This document shows, in pieces, positions 11,875-21,605 of a stretch of 64,000 nucleotides of DNA. Location of the stretch: NCBI GenBank assembly GCA_023101885.1, contig JALPQD010000412.1, positions 1,000,534-1,064,533 of the forward strand. The letters are read 5' to 3'. Below the pieces are notes generated by a model. The model saw nothing but the letters and a program-made list of their open reading frames with translations. It had not been told where the DNA came from and made no database searches. Made by a program: the position numbers and the translations under genes. The stretch's first letter is position 1. Every line of letters starts with the position of its first letter. The DNA comes from Typhlomys cinereus. Lineage: Eukaryota; Chordata; Mammalia; Rodentia; Platacanthomyidae.

Positions 11875-12082
11875 CTTTTGACATAGGTCTCATTTGTCCC
11901 TGACCTTAATCTCACTATGTATATGACAATGAACTTTACCTTCTGGTTCTCCTCCTGCTTCCACCTCCTGAGTTCTGGCATCATAGTCATAAACCAGGTT
12001 TATACGGTGGGTGCTCAGGTCAAACCCAGGGCTCTGTGTGTAGTAGCCAGGCACTGCACTAACTGAACTATATCCCTAGCCT
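11875..12082 (-). mobile_element. B4/ID-B1 fusion SINE
   Basis: Antisense B1 half (GACATAGGTCTCATTTG ... CACCTCCTGAGTTCTGGCATCATAG) followed by an antisense ID half (GGTCAAACCCAGGGCTCTG ... CTGAACTATATCCCTAGCC). The ID half retains its promoter-box region in recognisable form. Confidence 0.8.
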
Positions 12083-12710
12083 TCAGAAAGGGGTTTTTCA
12101 GGAACTTGTTAAGATAATATGGAGGGGTCATGTGTATCCTTCACTCTGGTGTTTTTACGATGGCCACCTCTTACTATGTATATTAGTGTATTCTCAAAGT
12201 GCAGAAATTGGTACAATGTATTGTGTATAGTTTTACTTCATTTTACCGCAGTATGATTCATTACCACCTCCACAATGAAAACATCAAATTAATTAATCAC
12301 TGTAAACACAATGTCAAGAACTTGAGGAGAAGGAAAAAAATTAGTTATATTTTTCTGTATTTTTCTTACTGGGTTCTTTTCCTTCTGTTCCAAGATTCTT
12401 TTATCATTTCCTTTCAGACTAGAGAGAATTTCCTTCAGTTTCTCTTCCAGGGAAACTGGTGCTAATGACAGATCCTTTGTTTTCTTCATTTGAATATGCC
12501 TTGATCTCACTCCTTCATTCCTGATAAACATTTTAGTTCAATATGGAATTCTTGATTGGCAGTTATTTTCTTAAGTGCTTGGAAAAAAATCTCCTTTGTC
12601 TTTTCTGTATGTTCTTCACATTTTTCATAAGGGAAATTTGCTGCCATATGAGGATTGTTTTTCCCTATAAGTAAGGTACATTTTTTCTCTAGCTGATTCC
12701 AAGATTTTTT
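12083..12710. other. No recognised feature
   Basis: AT-rich DNA. The overlapping opposite-strand frames of 80-88 codons here have biased composition and no recognisable domain. Confidence 0.5.
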
Positions 12711-12748
12711 TTGTTGATGATTTTTTAAAAACTTTATTTATTTATTCA

Positions 12749-12791
<43 letters not shown>

Positions 12792-13045
12792 CGAGCGCGC
12801 GTGCGTGTGCACTGTGTGTCCCTGTGGAAGACCAAGGGTGACTTCAGGAATCACAGTGGGTCGCTTCTACCTCTTTCTTGTTTAGCTCTGGGATTTCCCA
12901 GGCTCTGCCCACCAGGGCCTGAATTGCAGGCATCAGCTTTCTGGCAGGCGTTATTATCTAGGACCTGGGATCTGAATTCAGGACCTTTGCTTGGGAGGCA
13001 GAGTCTTAACATTTTAGCCATCTCTCCAGCCCTTGTTGATGTTTA
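12711..13045 (-). mobile_element. tRNA-derived lineage SINE with target duplication
   Basis: Body 12,724-13,032 on the minus strand, with a 13-bp duplication TTGTTGATGWTTT at 12,711-12,723 and 13,033-13,045 (one mismatch). Antisense order: tail (TTTA then (GT)n), CTGTGTGTCCCTGTGGAAG, body, GAATTCAGGACC, and the head CATCTCTCCAGCCC. Oriented opposite to the copy 150 bp downstream. Confidence 0.85.
12753..12810. repeat. (GT)n/(GC) tract in SINE tail
   Basis: GT repeat passing into GCGTGCGAGCGCGCGTGC, a purine-pyrimidine alternation that could adopt Z-DNA in principle. Confidence 0.9.
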
Positions 13046-13180
13046 TCTAAAAGTATTAGGATGCATGTGTGACCCTTTGGGTTTCAGGAGGGGGGATGTT
13101 ATTGGGTAGTAAGGAGTAGAAACACATAAATTCATTGCATTTACATATGAAAGTATCAAAGAATGGAAAATATTTTAAAA

Positions 13181-13496
13181 AGGAAAATCCCCGGGCTGGA
13201 GAGGTGGCTCAGGGATTAAGCCTCCGCCTTGCAGGCGGAAGGTCCGGAGTTCGGATCCCAGATCCCACGTATAGACGCCAGGCGGAAGCGGGGGCGGCCT
13301 GCGCTTCTGGTCCTGGTAGGGCGGAGCCTGTGAATCCTGGGGCAGAAGGAGGTGGAGGCGGCCATGGTGGTTCACGAATTCGTCCGTGGTTCTACACATA
13401 CACAGACACACACACACACAGACGCGCGCGCGTGCACACAGTTGAATAAATAATAAAAAAAAATTAAAAAAAAAAAAGAAAAATAGGAAAATCCCC
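13181..13496 (+). mobile_element. Young CpG-rich tRNA-derived lineage SINE, with target duplication
   Basis: Body 13,193-13,484 flanked by an exact 12-bp duplication AGGAAAATCCCC (13,181-13,192 and 13,485-13,496). The head GGGCTGGAGAGGTGGCTCAG carries an A-box-like TGGCTCAGGG (13,205-13,214) and a B-box-like GGAGTTCGGATCCCA (13,246-13,260), as in RNA polymerase III SINEs. The body is GC- and CpG-rich, which indicates a recent copy. The tail has (CA)n then TTGAATAAATAA and an A-rich end. Best-preserved copy in the window. Confidence 0.92.
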
Positions 13497-14384
13497 AAAT
13501 ATAGTTTGTGCTGATACTATTCTTACCCCTGACAAGGAACCAACAATAAAATGCAGAATAATTTGTTATTGAAAAAAAAAAGGTTGAAGATAATGTGTTT
13601 GGAGTAAATTTTTGTCTGTATTTTTGATGTTTGCACAGCTTCATGACTCTATAGATTTATTTGTTTCTTTGTTTTAATTACTTGCAGATAAATCCATCCT
13701 GAAATTATTACATGGAAAGTTTAGAAATAACTTGTTTTACATTGCATTCAATTGTGAGTCATGTGGTATTCTGTTCAGGAAGTGTGCCATACCTCTGTCC
13801 ACTATATTCATGTTGTATACACAGTGTGCATATTAGCCACTTGGTAGCTGCTTTGGTTATCAGTTTGATTTTCCAAGTATTGTAGTGCTTGTGTTAATGT
13901 AAGTCTGAGAGAGAGAGAGAACAAATATTCATGTAACTTTTCATACAAGAGGCTTATAATTGTTCTATTATTTATATTATTAATCTCTTTCTGTGCATAA
14001 TTTATAAATTATTTTATAGGCATGCAAATATAGGTCAAACATAGTATACATAGAGTTTGGTACTATCCAGTTTCAGGAATTCACTGGAACCTGTTGACAA
14101 AGGACAACTACTATAAAGAGCTTATCACTTCCTTTCTCTTTCAGGGGCTATATGTTGACGTTGATGATTGATCTTGTTTTAGTTTCTCAGAAGTATCTGA
14201 TGATTTTATTCAATCTATGTTTTCTCTGTTGTTCATGGTTGATGATATATACTATTCACTCATTTCTTTCTCTGATGCTGTCCTTCCACTTTCAAGTCTA
14301 TCCTTTCAGTAAATGCATTATTTTTGATTATTGTATTTTTTTCAATCTTGAAATTCCCAAGTGGTTATTCCTCATATCTTTCAT
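13497..14384. other. No recognised feature
   Basis: Includes a short GA run (13,907-13,920). Otherwise AT-rich without a repeat signature. Confidence 0.45.
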
Positions 14385-14476
14385 TTCTTTTTTTGAGGCA
14401 GGATATCACTATAAAGCCAGGCATGTCTGTTGTGATCTCCTTTGTCTCAGCCTGTTCAGTGTTGGAATTACAGGAA
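14385..14476 (-). mobile_element. B1-like SINE fragment
   Basis: Antisense B1 features TTTTTTTGAGGCAGGATATCAC and CAGTGTTGGAATTACAGG, with the middle lost. Confidence 0.6.
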
Positions 14477-14621
14477 TTATTTTGAGATTTTGTTTTTTTT
14501 TTTTGTAAAGATTTTTTTTTGATTATTGAAGTATTTTTAGAAATTTAGTGTTTTAAATCTTTCAGACAACTCAAATATCTCCATTTTGTTTTGATAGCTA
14601 TTAATTCTCTTTCACTCTCTC

Positions 14622-14623
<2 letters not shown>

Positions 14624-14656
<33 letters not shown>

Positions 14657-14678
14657 TGTGTTGTGTGTGTGTGTTGTG

Positions 14679-14742
<64 letters not shown>

Positions 14743-14770
14743 GTGTTGTGTGTGTGTGTGTGTGTTTGTG
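14624..14770. repeat. Compound (GT)n/(TTG) microsatellite
   Basis: About 147 bp of GT dinucleotides broken by regularly placed GTTGTG units, so the array is a set of GT blocks separated by TTGTG steps. The largest simple tract in the window. Confidence 0.95.
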
Positions 14771-14884
14771 TACATGTATGTACCTCATTGCCTGACTTCT
14801 GGTAAATGATTTTTTTGTAGCAAACTAAACATTTTGGCCATTATGCCATATGATAGTGGATCTTCAAAAATATTACTTATTTGA

Positions 14885-15042
14885 GGGGTGAATATGCAAT
14901 GCATACCGTGAGTGGTGGTCAGAAGACAACTTATGGAAGTTAGTCCTCTCCTTTTACCACATGGGGCTTCCAAGAACTCAACTCAGGTTACCAAGTTTGC
15001 GGGCAAGTGACTTACCTACTTAGCTGATTCACCTGCCCCATG
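14885..15042 (-). mobile_element. B2/B3-like SINE fragment
   Basis: Antisense signature GTGGTCAGAAGACAACTTATGGAAG, CTCTCCTTTTACCACATGGG, AACTCAGGTTACCAAG, then CTGATTCACCTGCCCC. The same design occurs at 20,495/21,000. Confidence 0.7.
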
Positions 15043-15045
15043 ATA

Positions 15046-15825
15046 TCGAATGTTATTCAAACATATTGTTTTATTTAGCTTTCTCTGACACCTCTCTGTC
15101 ATAGTGAATGAGGATTTTGCCATGTAGGTCTAGACTTCCAGGTTCCCCATAGAAAGAGAAGGATCACTTTGCCACGACTCCCCACAGAACCTCTACTAAC
15201 ACCAGGAGAGAAGGATAGCTGTGTAACCACCTACAGTGCAGTGGAGAAATCCTAACTCCCTGCTAGGCCACTTCTGGTGGTATAAATGATTTTCATTACA
15301 GCCTTGTGATGCAGGGGAGGGGACAGTTTTGTTTATTTGTGGTGTTAACTGGAAGCAGAATGGTTATTGGCTCAGTGTTTGCTGTCTTACTATTTTGCCC
15401 TGATACTGATCACATGACTAGATAGGACAGGCTTTTATTTTACTTATTTCTATTTGGTCTGTGTCATTGTCGTTTCTAGATTGTCAGCTTCTTTGGCTTC
15501 ATGTTTGGAATATATGAAGAAGAAAGAATACCCAGTTAACTTACCACTGTGTTGTTCCTTAAGTTATGAGATCCTGAGTCCGTTTGTCTTTTCTTTCTGA
15601 CTTTCAGAGCAATGGCATATTTTTGCATGCAATTTTTATTGTTGCTAGCTTTTTTTTTAGAAAGAATAGAGGAAAACTTCACTAAAAGTAGAAGTTTGAA
15701 TTAGTTTTGGTCTTGCTTAACTTTTGATATGATTTAATTATATCTCAACTTACAATATGAGACTAATCTTTGTCCTAATTTAGGAGACATTTCATAATGG
15801 CTTTATTTCTTATTTTCTTTTCAGT
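15046..15825. other. No recognised feature
   Basis: Mixed composition, slightly less AT-rich around 15,130-15,330. I see no domain or repeat. Confidence 0.45.
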
Positions 15826-16135
15826 GGCTGTGATAATAAACCCTGTCAAAAGAAACTTAAGGGAGAAAGAATTTGGCTTACATTCTGTCCTGACAGAAAA
15901 GAAATGGTGGCAGAGAAGGAATGCATAGTATCAGGAACAGGATGCTGGCTGGTCATATTGTACTCATGAAGTGGAGAACGAACACGAAGTGGGAGAGGGC
16001 TATAAAATGTCAAACTTTCCTCCAGTAATTTTTATTTCCTCCAGCATGACTTCACCTCCTAAAATTTCTGCAACCTTCCCAGACAGTTCTACCAATTGGA
16101 GACCAAGTTGTCAAACACTTTCACATTCAAAGTAC
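15826..16135 (+). repeat. Dispersed repeat of unassigned class, copy 2
   Basis: GGCTGTGATAATAAACCC, AAAGAAACTTAAGGGAGAAAG, ATTTGGCTTACATTC and the final TTTCACATTCAAA align in order with the repeat at 2,616-3,085. This one preserves a more complete 5' side. Confidence 0.5.
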
Positions 16136-17015
16136 AACACTTTATAGGTCATTTAAATTATTTAAATTATCTTCAAATAGGTAACATTTCCTTACTTTGT
16201 GAAGCAATGAAACATATACAGGTTAAAGTCTATCTTCAAATGTTTACTTACACTGAAAAGAAACATACTTGTAATAAAAATAATAAAGATGGATGGATAT
16301 ACAGATAGCATATGTTTCATGGAGGGAAATCTTCAAGTCAGAATGAGGGATCAGTATCATATTGAATTTAGTAACATGGTTATATATACTGTTTAAGTAA
16401 TTATCAAACTTAGGGACTACTATATCACTAATTAGCTAGAAGAATAATTCTTATTCAAATCCTTTACAGACATATTATATTTATGTGTATTATTGTTTTG
16501 CATGCCTTAAAATAGTAAATAGTGATTGGATTGATTGAACCACTGTCTGATTTAACAACTAGTTTCCTACACACTTAAAGTACCATACTGTGAATTGAGT
16601 TTCTCATCTTTTATAGTACTGTTGAGGGAGTTGCTACTTTAAAATAATAGCATTGGTAAAGTTGTTACTGTTTTTGTAGTAGAGGTCCTTGGTAGAGGAG
16701 AGAATCTATTGATGGTTACATATATAACATTTTACCAAGAATGACAAAATACTCATTGCTGAATGTAGTCCTGTCAACATTTTCAGCTTACAGTTAGTAA
16801 ACTGAAGAGAGCTGGTAAAGGTAAACAAACAAATAAGCAAACAAACAACCAAGGGCTTGGATTCCCTGATCAGGGAACCATTGTGTTTTCTACTGGCTAA
16901 AACAGTAAATGGAGAAACAGACCTGGGGTCTGCCCTCAACATTATACTGGAGGAAATAGAGAATGTGAAAATAATTATTATTCTTAGCAAAATGCAATCT
17001 TTTCCATGAAAGAGG
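16136..17015. other. No recognised feature
   Basis: AT-rich. A 94-codon minus-strand frame at 16,706-16,990 has no recognisable motif and no context suggesting an exon. Confidence 0.45.
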
Positions 17016-17360
17016 TGTCATGGTTTGATTCTGAGTCCTCCCCCCGCAGTCTTATATATTTGAATTCTTAGCTGGTGTTAATTGCGACATCTATAAGAGG
17101 TGAAATCTTGCTGGAGGAAGGCATGTCACAGGCTATGGACCTTGAGGTTTGGTAGCTTGTCCCAGCTTCCCCTTGTGTTTTTGCTGTGCTCTGCCTTGAT
17201 GATGGCCTGCCTCTGCTTTCAGTCATGCTTTCTGTTACATGATTCTCAGTGCAACTGACTATATCAACTCTGGAAGCGTAAGGCAAATAAATCTCCATTT
17301 CCCTCATAAGTTGCTTTATTTTGAGTACATTATCTCATAGTGAAAAAAATGAATGCAACA
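17016..17360 (+). mobile_element. MaLR-type LTR
   Basis: 345 bp beginning TGTCATGGTTTGATTCTGAG and ending GAATGCAACA. It holds the MaLR hallmarks: an opening like YATGGTTTGA, GGCAAATAAATCTCC as polyadenylation signal, and AAGTTGCTTTATTTTGAGTAC then a stretch of the TATCTCATAGTGA type. This fits the mouse MT/ORR1 group by design. It differs from the 415-bp family elsewhere in the window. Confidence 0.75.
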
Positions 17361-17559
17361 AGGGAAGCTAATAAAATCCTGTGAAATTTAATTCTTCAAC
17401 AGTTTAAAGATGCTATATTATGGATACATAAAGAAAAGGAAATATAAGTAGAAACCTTTCAGATTTCATGTTTTCTTAGAGTAAATGATCCCCAAAGTTA
17501 TTTTTACTTTAAAAATCATAGAATTAAATGACCGAAGTTTGGTTTGATTTTCATTTTTT

Positions 17560-17915
17560 TTTTGTGTGTATATGCTTGTCCATGGATGAGTGTACATATG
17601 TTTGTGTGTGCCTATGTGTCGGGACCAGAGGACAACCTTCGGTGTAATTCCTCAATTTTTTTTTTTTTTTAGACAAAGTTTCTCACTGGTCAGGAACTCA
17701 CCAAGCTGGCTAGGTTGGCTGCCTGGCTGGCCAGTGAGACTCAGGGATTCTGTTTCTGCAGAACTCCAGAGTTCTACCTATTTCTGCCTCCCCAGAACTG
17801 GAATTACAAGCCTGTATGTACAACCATGCCTGGCTATTTTATTTTTACCTGGGTTCTGACATTCAAGTTCAGATCTTCATACTAGAAAGGCAAACCATTT
17901 ACCAACAGAAATATT
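17560..17915 (-). mobile_element. B4-like SINE
   Basis: Antisense order: a GT-rich tail, GACCAGAGGACAACC, a T-run, AGACAAAGTTTCTCACTGG, GCCTGGCTGGCCAGTGAG, CTGCCTCCCCAGAACTGG, ACCATGCCTGGC, then an ID end. Unusually complete B1-like middle. Confidence 0.75.
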
Positions 17916-18217
17916 CTTCTGGTTCTGAAATTTAGATTTATGTTTTTATAGAAATAGTTATTAAATGAATAAATTTATATGTACAATTTGTAGGTACAAT
18001 TTTAACATTACATTCAGTAGATAGAAGTCTCAAAGAATTAGATGTCACTTCAAAATAGTGACATTATCTAATAGAGGTATTGAAATACCAAATGGGTCAT
18101 TTCAGAGTACAGGAAATTATACTTGCGGTGATTAGGAAAGCTTTGATGACTCTGGTAGGGATTGTAGTTTAGAGGAAAACTTAGCATTGCGTGGGTGATA
18201 GGACCCACCTAATTTCC
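17916..18217. other. No recognised feature
   Basis: About 300 bp of AT-rich sequence upstream of the twin-primed L1 insertion. Confidence 0.45.
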
Positions 18218-18848
18218 CATTGAGTTTTTTTATTTTTAACATTTTTTATTATTATTTCCGCTCATACAAACTTAATAGGTACACCGGTTCCCTTCCTCCC
18301 TCCTCCCCCCCCAACCCCCCTGCTCCCTTTCCCCTAACCCCTCCCTCCCTATCCCCCAGTGCCTCCCCCCCCCAATCCCCAGAGAATCCTTTAATGTGCA
18401 TGCCAGACTCTCCTCTTGGGCCCTCCTCTCCGATGACGTACAAGGACCCAGTGGCATTTCCCTGAACCCTTTCCTGTGTTCCCCTTAAACATAGGAACAC
18501 TACTGTGGCTGTCAATTCCTTGCCTCCAAGGATCTTGGTGCCTTTAGCAAATGCTAGACTTTATGGGGTAATAGTGTGTTGGACATTGTGGAGGGCATGT
18601 AAAGTCCTATTATGATTGCTTCGGCCTTAACTTGTGTGGAGTATTTTGCATATCATTGCTCCTCCCATCCTTGTGCTCTTACAATCTTACCGCCCCCTCT
18701 TCTCTGGCCAGGGGGTGAAATACAATACCCACCAGGATGGAGTAAAGGGCATTGCAGAAGCAGCAAAACTGCAAAAGAAAATCAACGAACCATAATCCAG
18801 AACTTCAGAGACTCTGTATCAACCACCTAGAACTAGGCATTGAGTTTT
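18218..18848 (-). mobile_element. LINE-1 3' UTR copy with 5' inversion
   Basis: Flanked by an 11-bp target duplication CATTGAGTTTT (18,218-18,228 and 18,838-18,848). From 18,229 to about 18,701 it is antisense L1 3' UTR (TTATTATTATTTCCGCTCATACAAAC, polypyrimidine tract, CTTACCGCCCCCTCTT). From about 18,702 to 18,837 it switches to the opposite orientation and matches the reverse complement of L1-B about 50,836-50,971. About 45 bp between the two blocks is missing. This is the signature of twin priming during target-primed reverse transcription. Consistent with a fairly recent insertion. Confidence 0.9.
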
Positions 18849-19394
18849 AATATTTCACTGTTTTAATGATTTGAATGTGTTTAAGTTTTGGAGATATAAG
18901 TATAACTTAAAAACACATTTTTCTCATTTTACACAAGACAAATCTTTTATTTTCTATAGTTTACAGTACTAAATATGCCATGCAGTAAAAAAATAATTTG
19001 TTGTTATTATTTAACATTTTTGCTATGTCAGGATTGTGTCTTAGAATGTCATTAAATCTACAGTTCATCAGTGGGGAAAACTACCAGGGGCCCCATGACC
19101 TCAGCTGAAATGTTGGTTCTACCTAAGGCTTTGCTTTTGAAATAAGGGCTTAAGCATATATCCAGTAGCTCTCTAGGTTGAGAAAATAACTGGTTCTCTT
19201 AGAATCCAGAATCTCTTTGAATGCATATTTGTCAGTCTGATTTGGCAGCAGATTTTCATATGTATTCCAACTAGTATTGGAATTCCCACCTATGTGTTTT
19301 GTAAGTAGACCTCCTTCCCTCCATGTATCATGTAGACTTCTAGAACATTTCTCATGAATGTTCCATTTCTTTTTGATTATGCCTCTGCTTGAGG
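18849..19394. other. No recognised feature
   Basis: AT-rich. Nothing supports a gene. Confidence 0.45.
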
Positions 19395-19505
19395 TGTGAA
19401 CTGGTTGAGGGCAGATGCAAAACAGCACAGATATTTTAAGCAGGTAGATGGATTTATGGACATGGAATACATTGTCCAGTGCCTAGCACATGGAATATCA
19501 CCTGT
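19395..19505 (+). mobile_element. LINE-2-like 3' end fragment
   Basis: GTGAACTGGTTGAGGGCAGATGC followed at distance by GTCCAGTGCCTAGCACATGG resembles the L2 terminus phrases TTGAGGGCAGGGAC and CAGTGCCTGGCACATAG. Short and diverged. Confidence 0.5.
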
Positions 19506-19807
19506 CCAATGGTATTTTTATATTCAAAAGGGATTTCTTAGATAGGTTTACATAATATATAAGCTAAGTAGTCCAACATGATTGCCTGTACAGCAGAGAT
19601 GCTGAGGACACAACAGCTACTTAGTCAACAAGGTTGGGTGTGCAAGTACATGATTCTTCCAAGCTTGTCAGACTTTTGGGATCCATGTATCATCTCTGTG
19701 CCAACAATTTTATATATATTCAAAGACTGGATTCTAAACAAGTCATTTTTCATTGTTTCTACCCCTAACTCTTTTCACCATGAAAGTTTGTAAGTTTGTT
19801 AGGATAT

Positions 19808-19852
19808 CTCTATTAGTCAAGGTTCTCTGGAAGAACAGAATTGATAATGTGT

Positions 19853-19902
<50 letters not shown>

Positions 19903-20323
19903 CTTTATTAAACCAACTCACAATAAAAGCAGTGTCCTTCAAAATAGCCATCCATAGCTGTTCCATTCTTGACCCAAATGTCTCCCAAAGCCAAAGGATT
20001 CCGAGAAAGTCTCAAGCCTCTAGCCTCACTGGAGGGTTGAAGGCACTGGACTTCCATGTCAGAGAAGAACCTCTGGGTTCCAATGTCAGTGACGAACAGT
20101 GAACAGGCAAGACCTGTGAGACCAGTCTCCAAAGGCAGCAAGGTCAAAGGGCTGAGCTCTGAGTCAGCCAAAGATGGAGGCAGTAGTGGCAGCAGCAACA
20201 AAGAAGACAAAGATGTTGGAAGAAAGCAATGATGCTCAACACAGTGCAAATCTCTTCTCCTGGCACTTCCTTGGATGTCTTTATTTATGCCTCTTGCCTA
20301 TGTTGTCACATTGAATAAACCTC

Positions 20324-20328
<5 letters not shown>
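19808..20328. repeat. Possible old LTR-like repeat around (GT)n
   Basis: CTATTAGTCAAGGTTCTCTGGAAGAACAGAATTGATA matches the start of a common mammalian LTR-type repeat. It runs into a (GT)n tract at 19,849-19,898, then AACTTTATTAAACCAACTCAC. The downstream part is rich in short GC-containing sequence I cannot assign. Confidence 0.4.
19849..19898. repeat. (GT)n microsatellite
   Basis: Nearly uninterrupted GT repeat, one TATG variant. Confidence 0.95.

Positions 20329-20376
<48 letters not shown>
20328..20376. repeat. (CT)n microsatellite
   Basis: CT repeat with one TTT interruption near 20,361. Confidence 0.95.
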
Positions 20377-20494
20377 ATAATTACTCATAATTACATGTCT
20401 CTTTAATTGGTTTATTGGAAGTGAGTAGTCAAATCCAGATTCTTAGGGCTACTGAAACCCAAGGCTTTGACTCTGAAAAGTCAGAGTAGTTTAT

Positions 20495-21101
20495 CATGTG
20501 TCCATGTGTGGAGGTCAGAAGACAACTTTTATTTATTTGTTTTTTTATTTTTCTAGCATATTTACAAGCATATTGAGTACTTATCCCTGTTTCCCTCCAT
20601 GTCTCTTCCTCCCATCCCTCCATCAATCCCACCCTCTTGCCTCTCTGCTTCTATGGATCTCAGAGTTCCCTCTGGTTTGTCTACTATTGTGGGAGTTCAG
20701 GCCTCTGTGACATACCAAGTTGTCTCTCTTCAGGTGTCCCTACTGATAGGGGCATTTTCCTTCACTCATCCAGCTTTAGCCCCCACGGTTTCTACTGCAT
20801 TCTAATCTCTCCTGAGTTCCTAGATAGTATATGGGGCATGTTGGTATGTCAGTCATTATGCAGGTCTGGCAAGGACAAGTCTCACTGTAGTGAGTTCCTA
20901 GATGTAGCAGTCCTGCCTTGAGTGGGATGCCTTGTCCAAAAGTGAACCTTCCCATCTTTAGTTTCTTACAATCTCACTACCTCTAGAAGACAACTTTTAG
21001 AAATTGGTTCCCTCCTTCCATCTTGCAGGTTCTAGGGATCAAACTCATGTCTTTAGGTTTGTGCACAGACACCTTTATCCACTGAGACAGCTTGTCAACC
21101 C
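20495..21101 (-). mobile_element. B2/B3-like SINE split by an L1 insertion
   Basis: Left part 20,495-20,531 (TGTGTGGAGGTCAGAAGACAAC) and right part 21,000-21,101 (GAAATTGGTTCCCTCCTTCCATC ... TCCACTGAGACAGCTTGTCAACCCC) are one antisense SINE. The two pieces are separated by the L1 copy at 20,532-20,984 and one repeat of its target site. Confidence 0.8.
20532..20984 (-). mobile_element. Older LINE-1 3' UTR copy nested in a SINE
   Basis: 453-bp insertion with an exact 15-bp duplication AGAAGACAACTTTTA (20,517-20,531 and 20,985-20,999). Begins with the T-rich antisense poly(A) side, then ACAAGCATATTGAGTA and a pyrimidine tract, and ends TTTCTTACAATCTCACTACCTCT, the homologue of the GCTCTTACAATCTTACCGCCCCCTC block in the younger L1 3' UTRs. 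That shared block supports L1 assignment for this subfamily. Confidence 0.8.
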
Positions 21102-21345
21102 CAACAGGATTGCTTTTTACATGCAGGAGTGCTTTTGGCTATTCTGGGATTTTGAACTTCTCCATGTATTTTAGGATTATTTTCCTTATTTCTGTGAAGA
21201 CTGTCTTTGGCATTTTGGTGGGCTTGCTTTTAATCATAGATTGTTTGAATAATATAGTCATTTCCACAATATCAGTTCTGTTGATGCATAATCTTGAAAA
21301 GCCTTTTGATCTTCTAGAGTATTTGTCAATTTTGGAAAGGTTTGT
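21102..21345 (-). mobile_element. Old LINE-1 ORF2 fragment
   Basis: Antisense of the L1 RT-downstream coding region: GGATTGCTTT, GGCTATTCTGGGATTTTG, TTTTAGGATTATTTTCC, CTGTGAAGACTGTCTTTGGCATTTTGG, then the diverged equivalent of AATCTGTAGATTGC. Broken by substitutions and indels. Confidence 0.7.
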
Positions 21346-21384
21346 TTTGCTAACGGTTTCAGAAATTTCAGAGCCTGAAATTGC

Positions 21385-21605
21385 TTAGCTCCATTTCTTT
21401 GAGTTTGTGGTAACACAGTATATTGTGCTGCTCATTTCATGGTGGCTAGAAATCAAACAGGAGGGAGAAGCTACTGGAGGTTCCAGTGTCCCCTTCAGAA
21501 GCATCCCCTAAATGCTTTCTATTGAACTCATTTCCCTAAACATTTCACCAGCTTCCAAATAGTGGCACAGGCTGGCGACTATGTGTTTAATATGTAGTTC
21601 TTTAG
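21385..21605 (+). repeat. Dispersed repeat of unassigned class, copy 3 (partial)
   Basis: ATGGTGGCTAGAAATCAAACAGGAGG, CCCTTCAGAAGCATCCCC, CACCAGCTTCCAAATAGTGGCACAGG and TTAATATGTAG keep the order of phrases found in the copies at 2,616 and 15,826. Weak support. Confidence 0.4.

Noticed and set aside
13193..13270. tRNA gene
   Set aside because: A and B boxes are present, but the head lacks a full cloverleaf and is followed by the SINE body. It is a SINE promoter.
13135..13498. 104- and 107-codon frames
   Set aside because: They lie within the CpG-rich SINE, whose low stop frequency explains them.
14152..14508. 118-codon hydrophobic plus frame
   Set aside because: The last third is an antisense B1 fragment and a T-run. 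The Leu/Phe richness reflects T-rich DNA, with no recognisable domain.
14591..14809. Cys/Val-rich frames on both strands
   Set aside because: Translations of the (GT)n/(CA)n array. The same applies to the short CV-rich frames at 3,531-3,885, 12,753-13,109 and 27,319-27,528.
18252..18515. 87-codon minus frame rich in Gly
   Set aside because: Reading of the G-rich L1 3' UTR polypurine tract.
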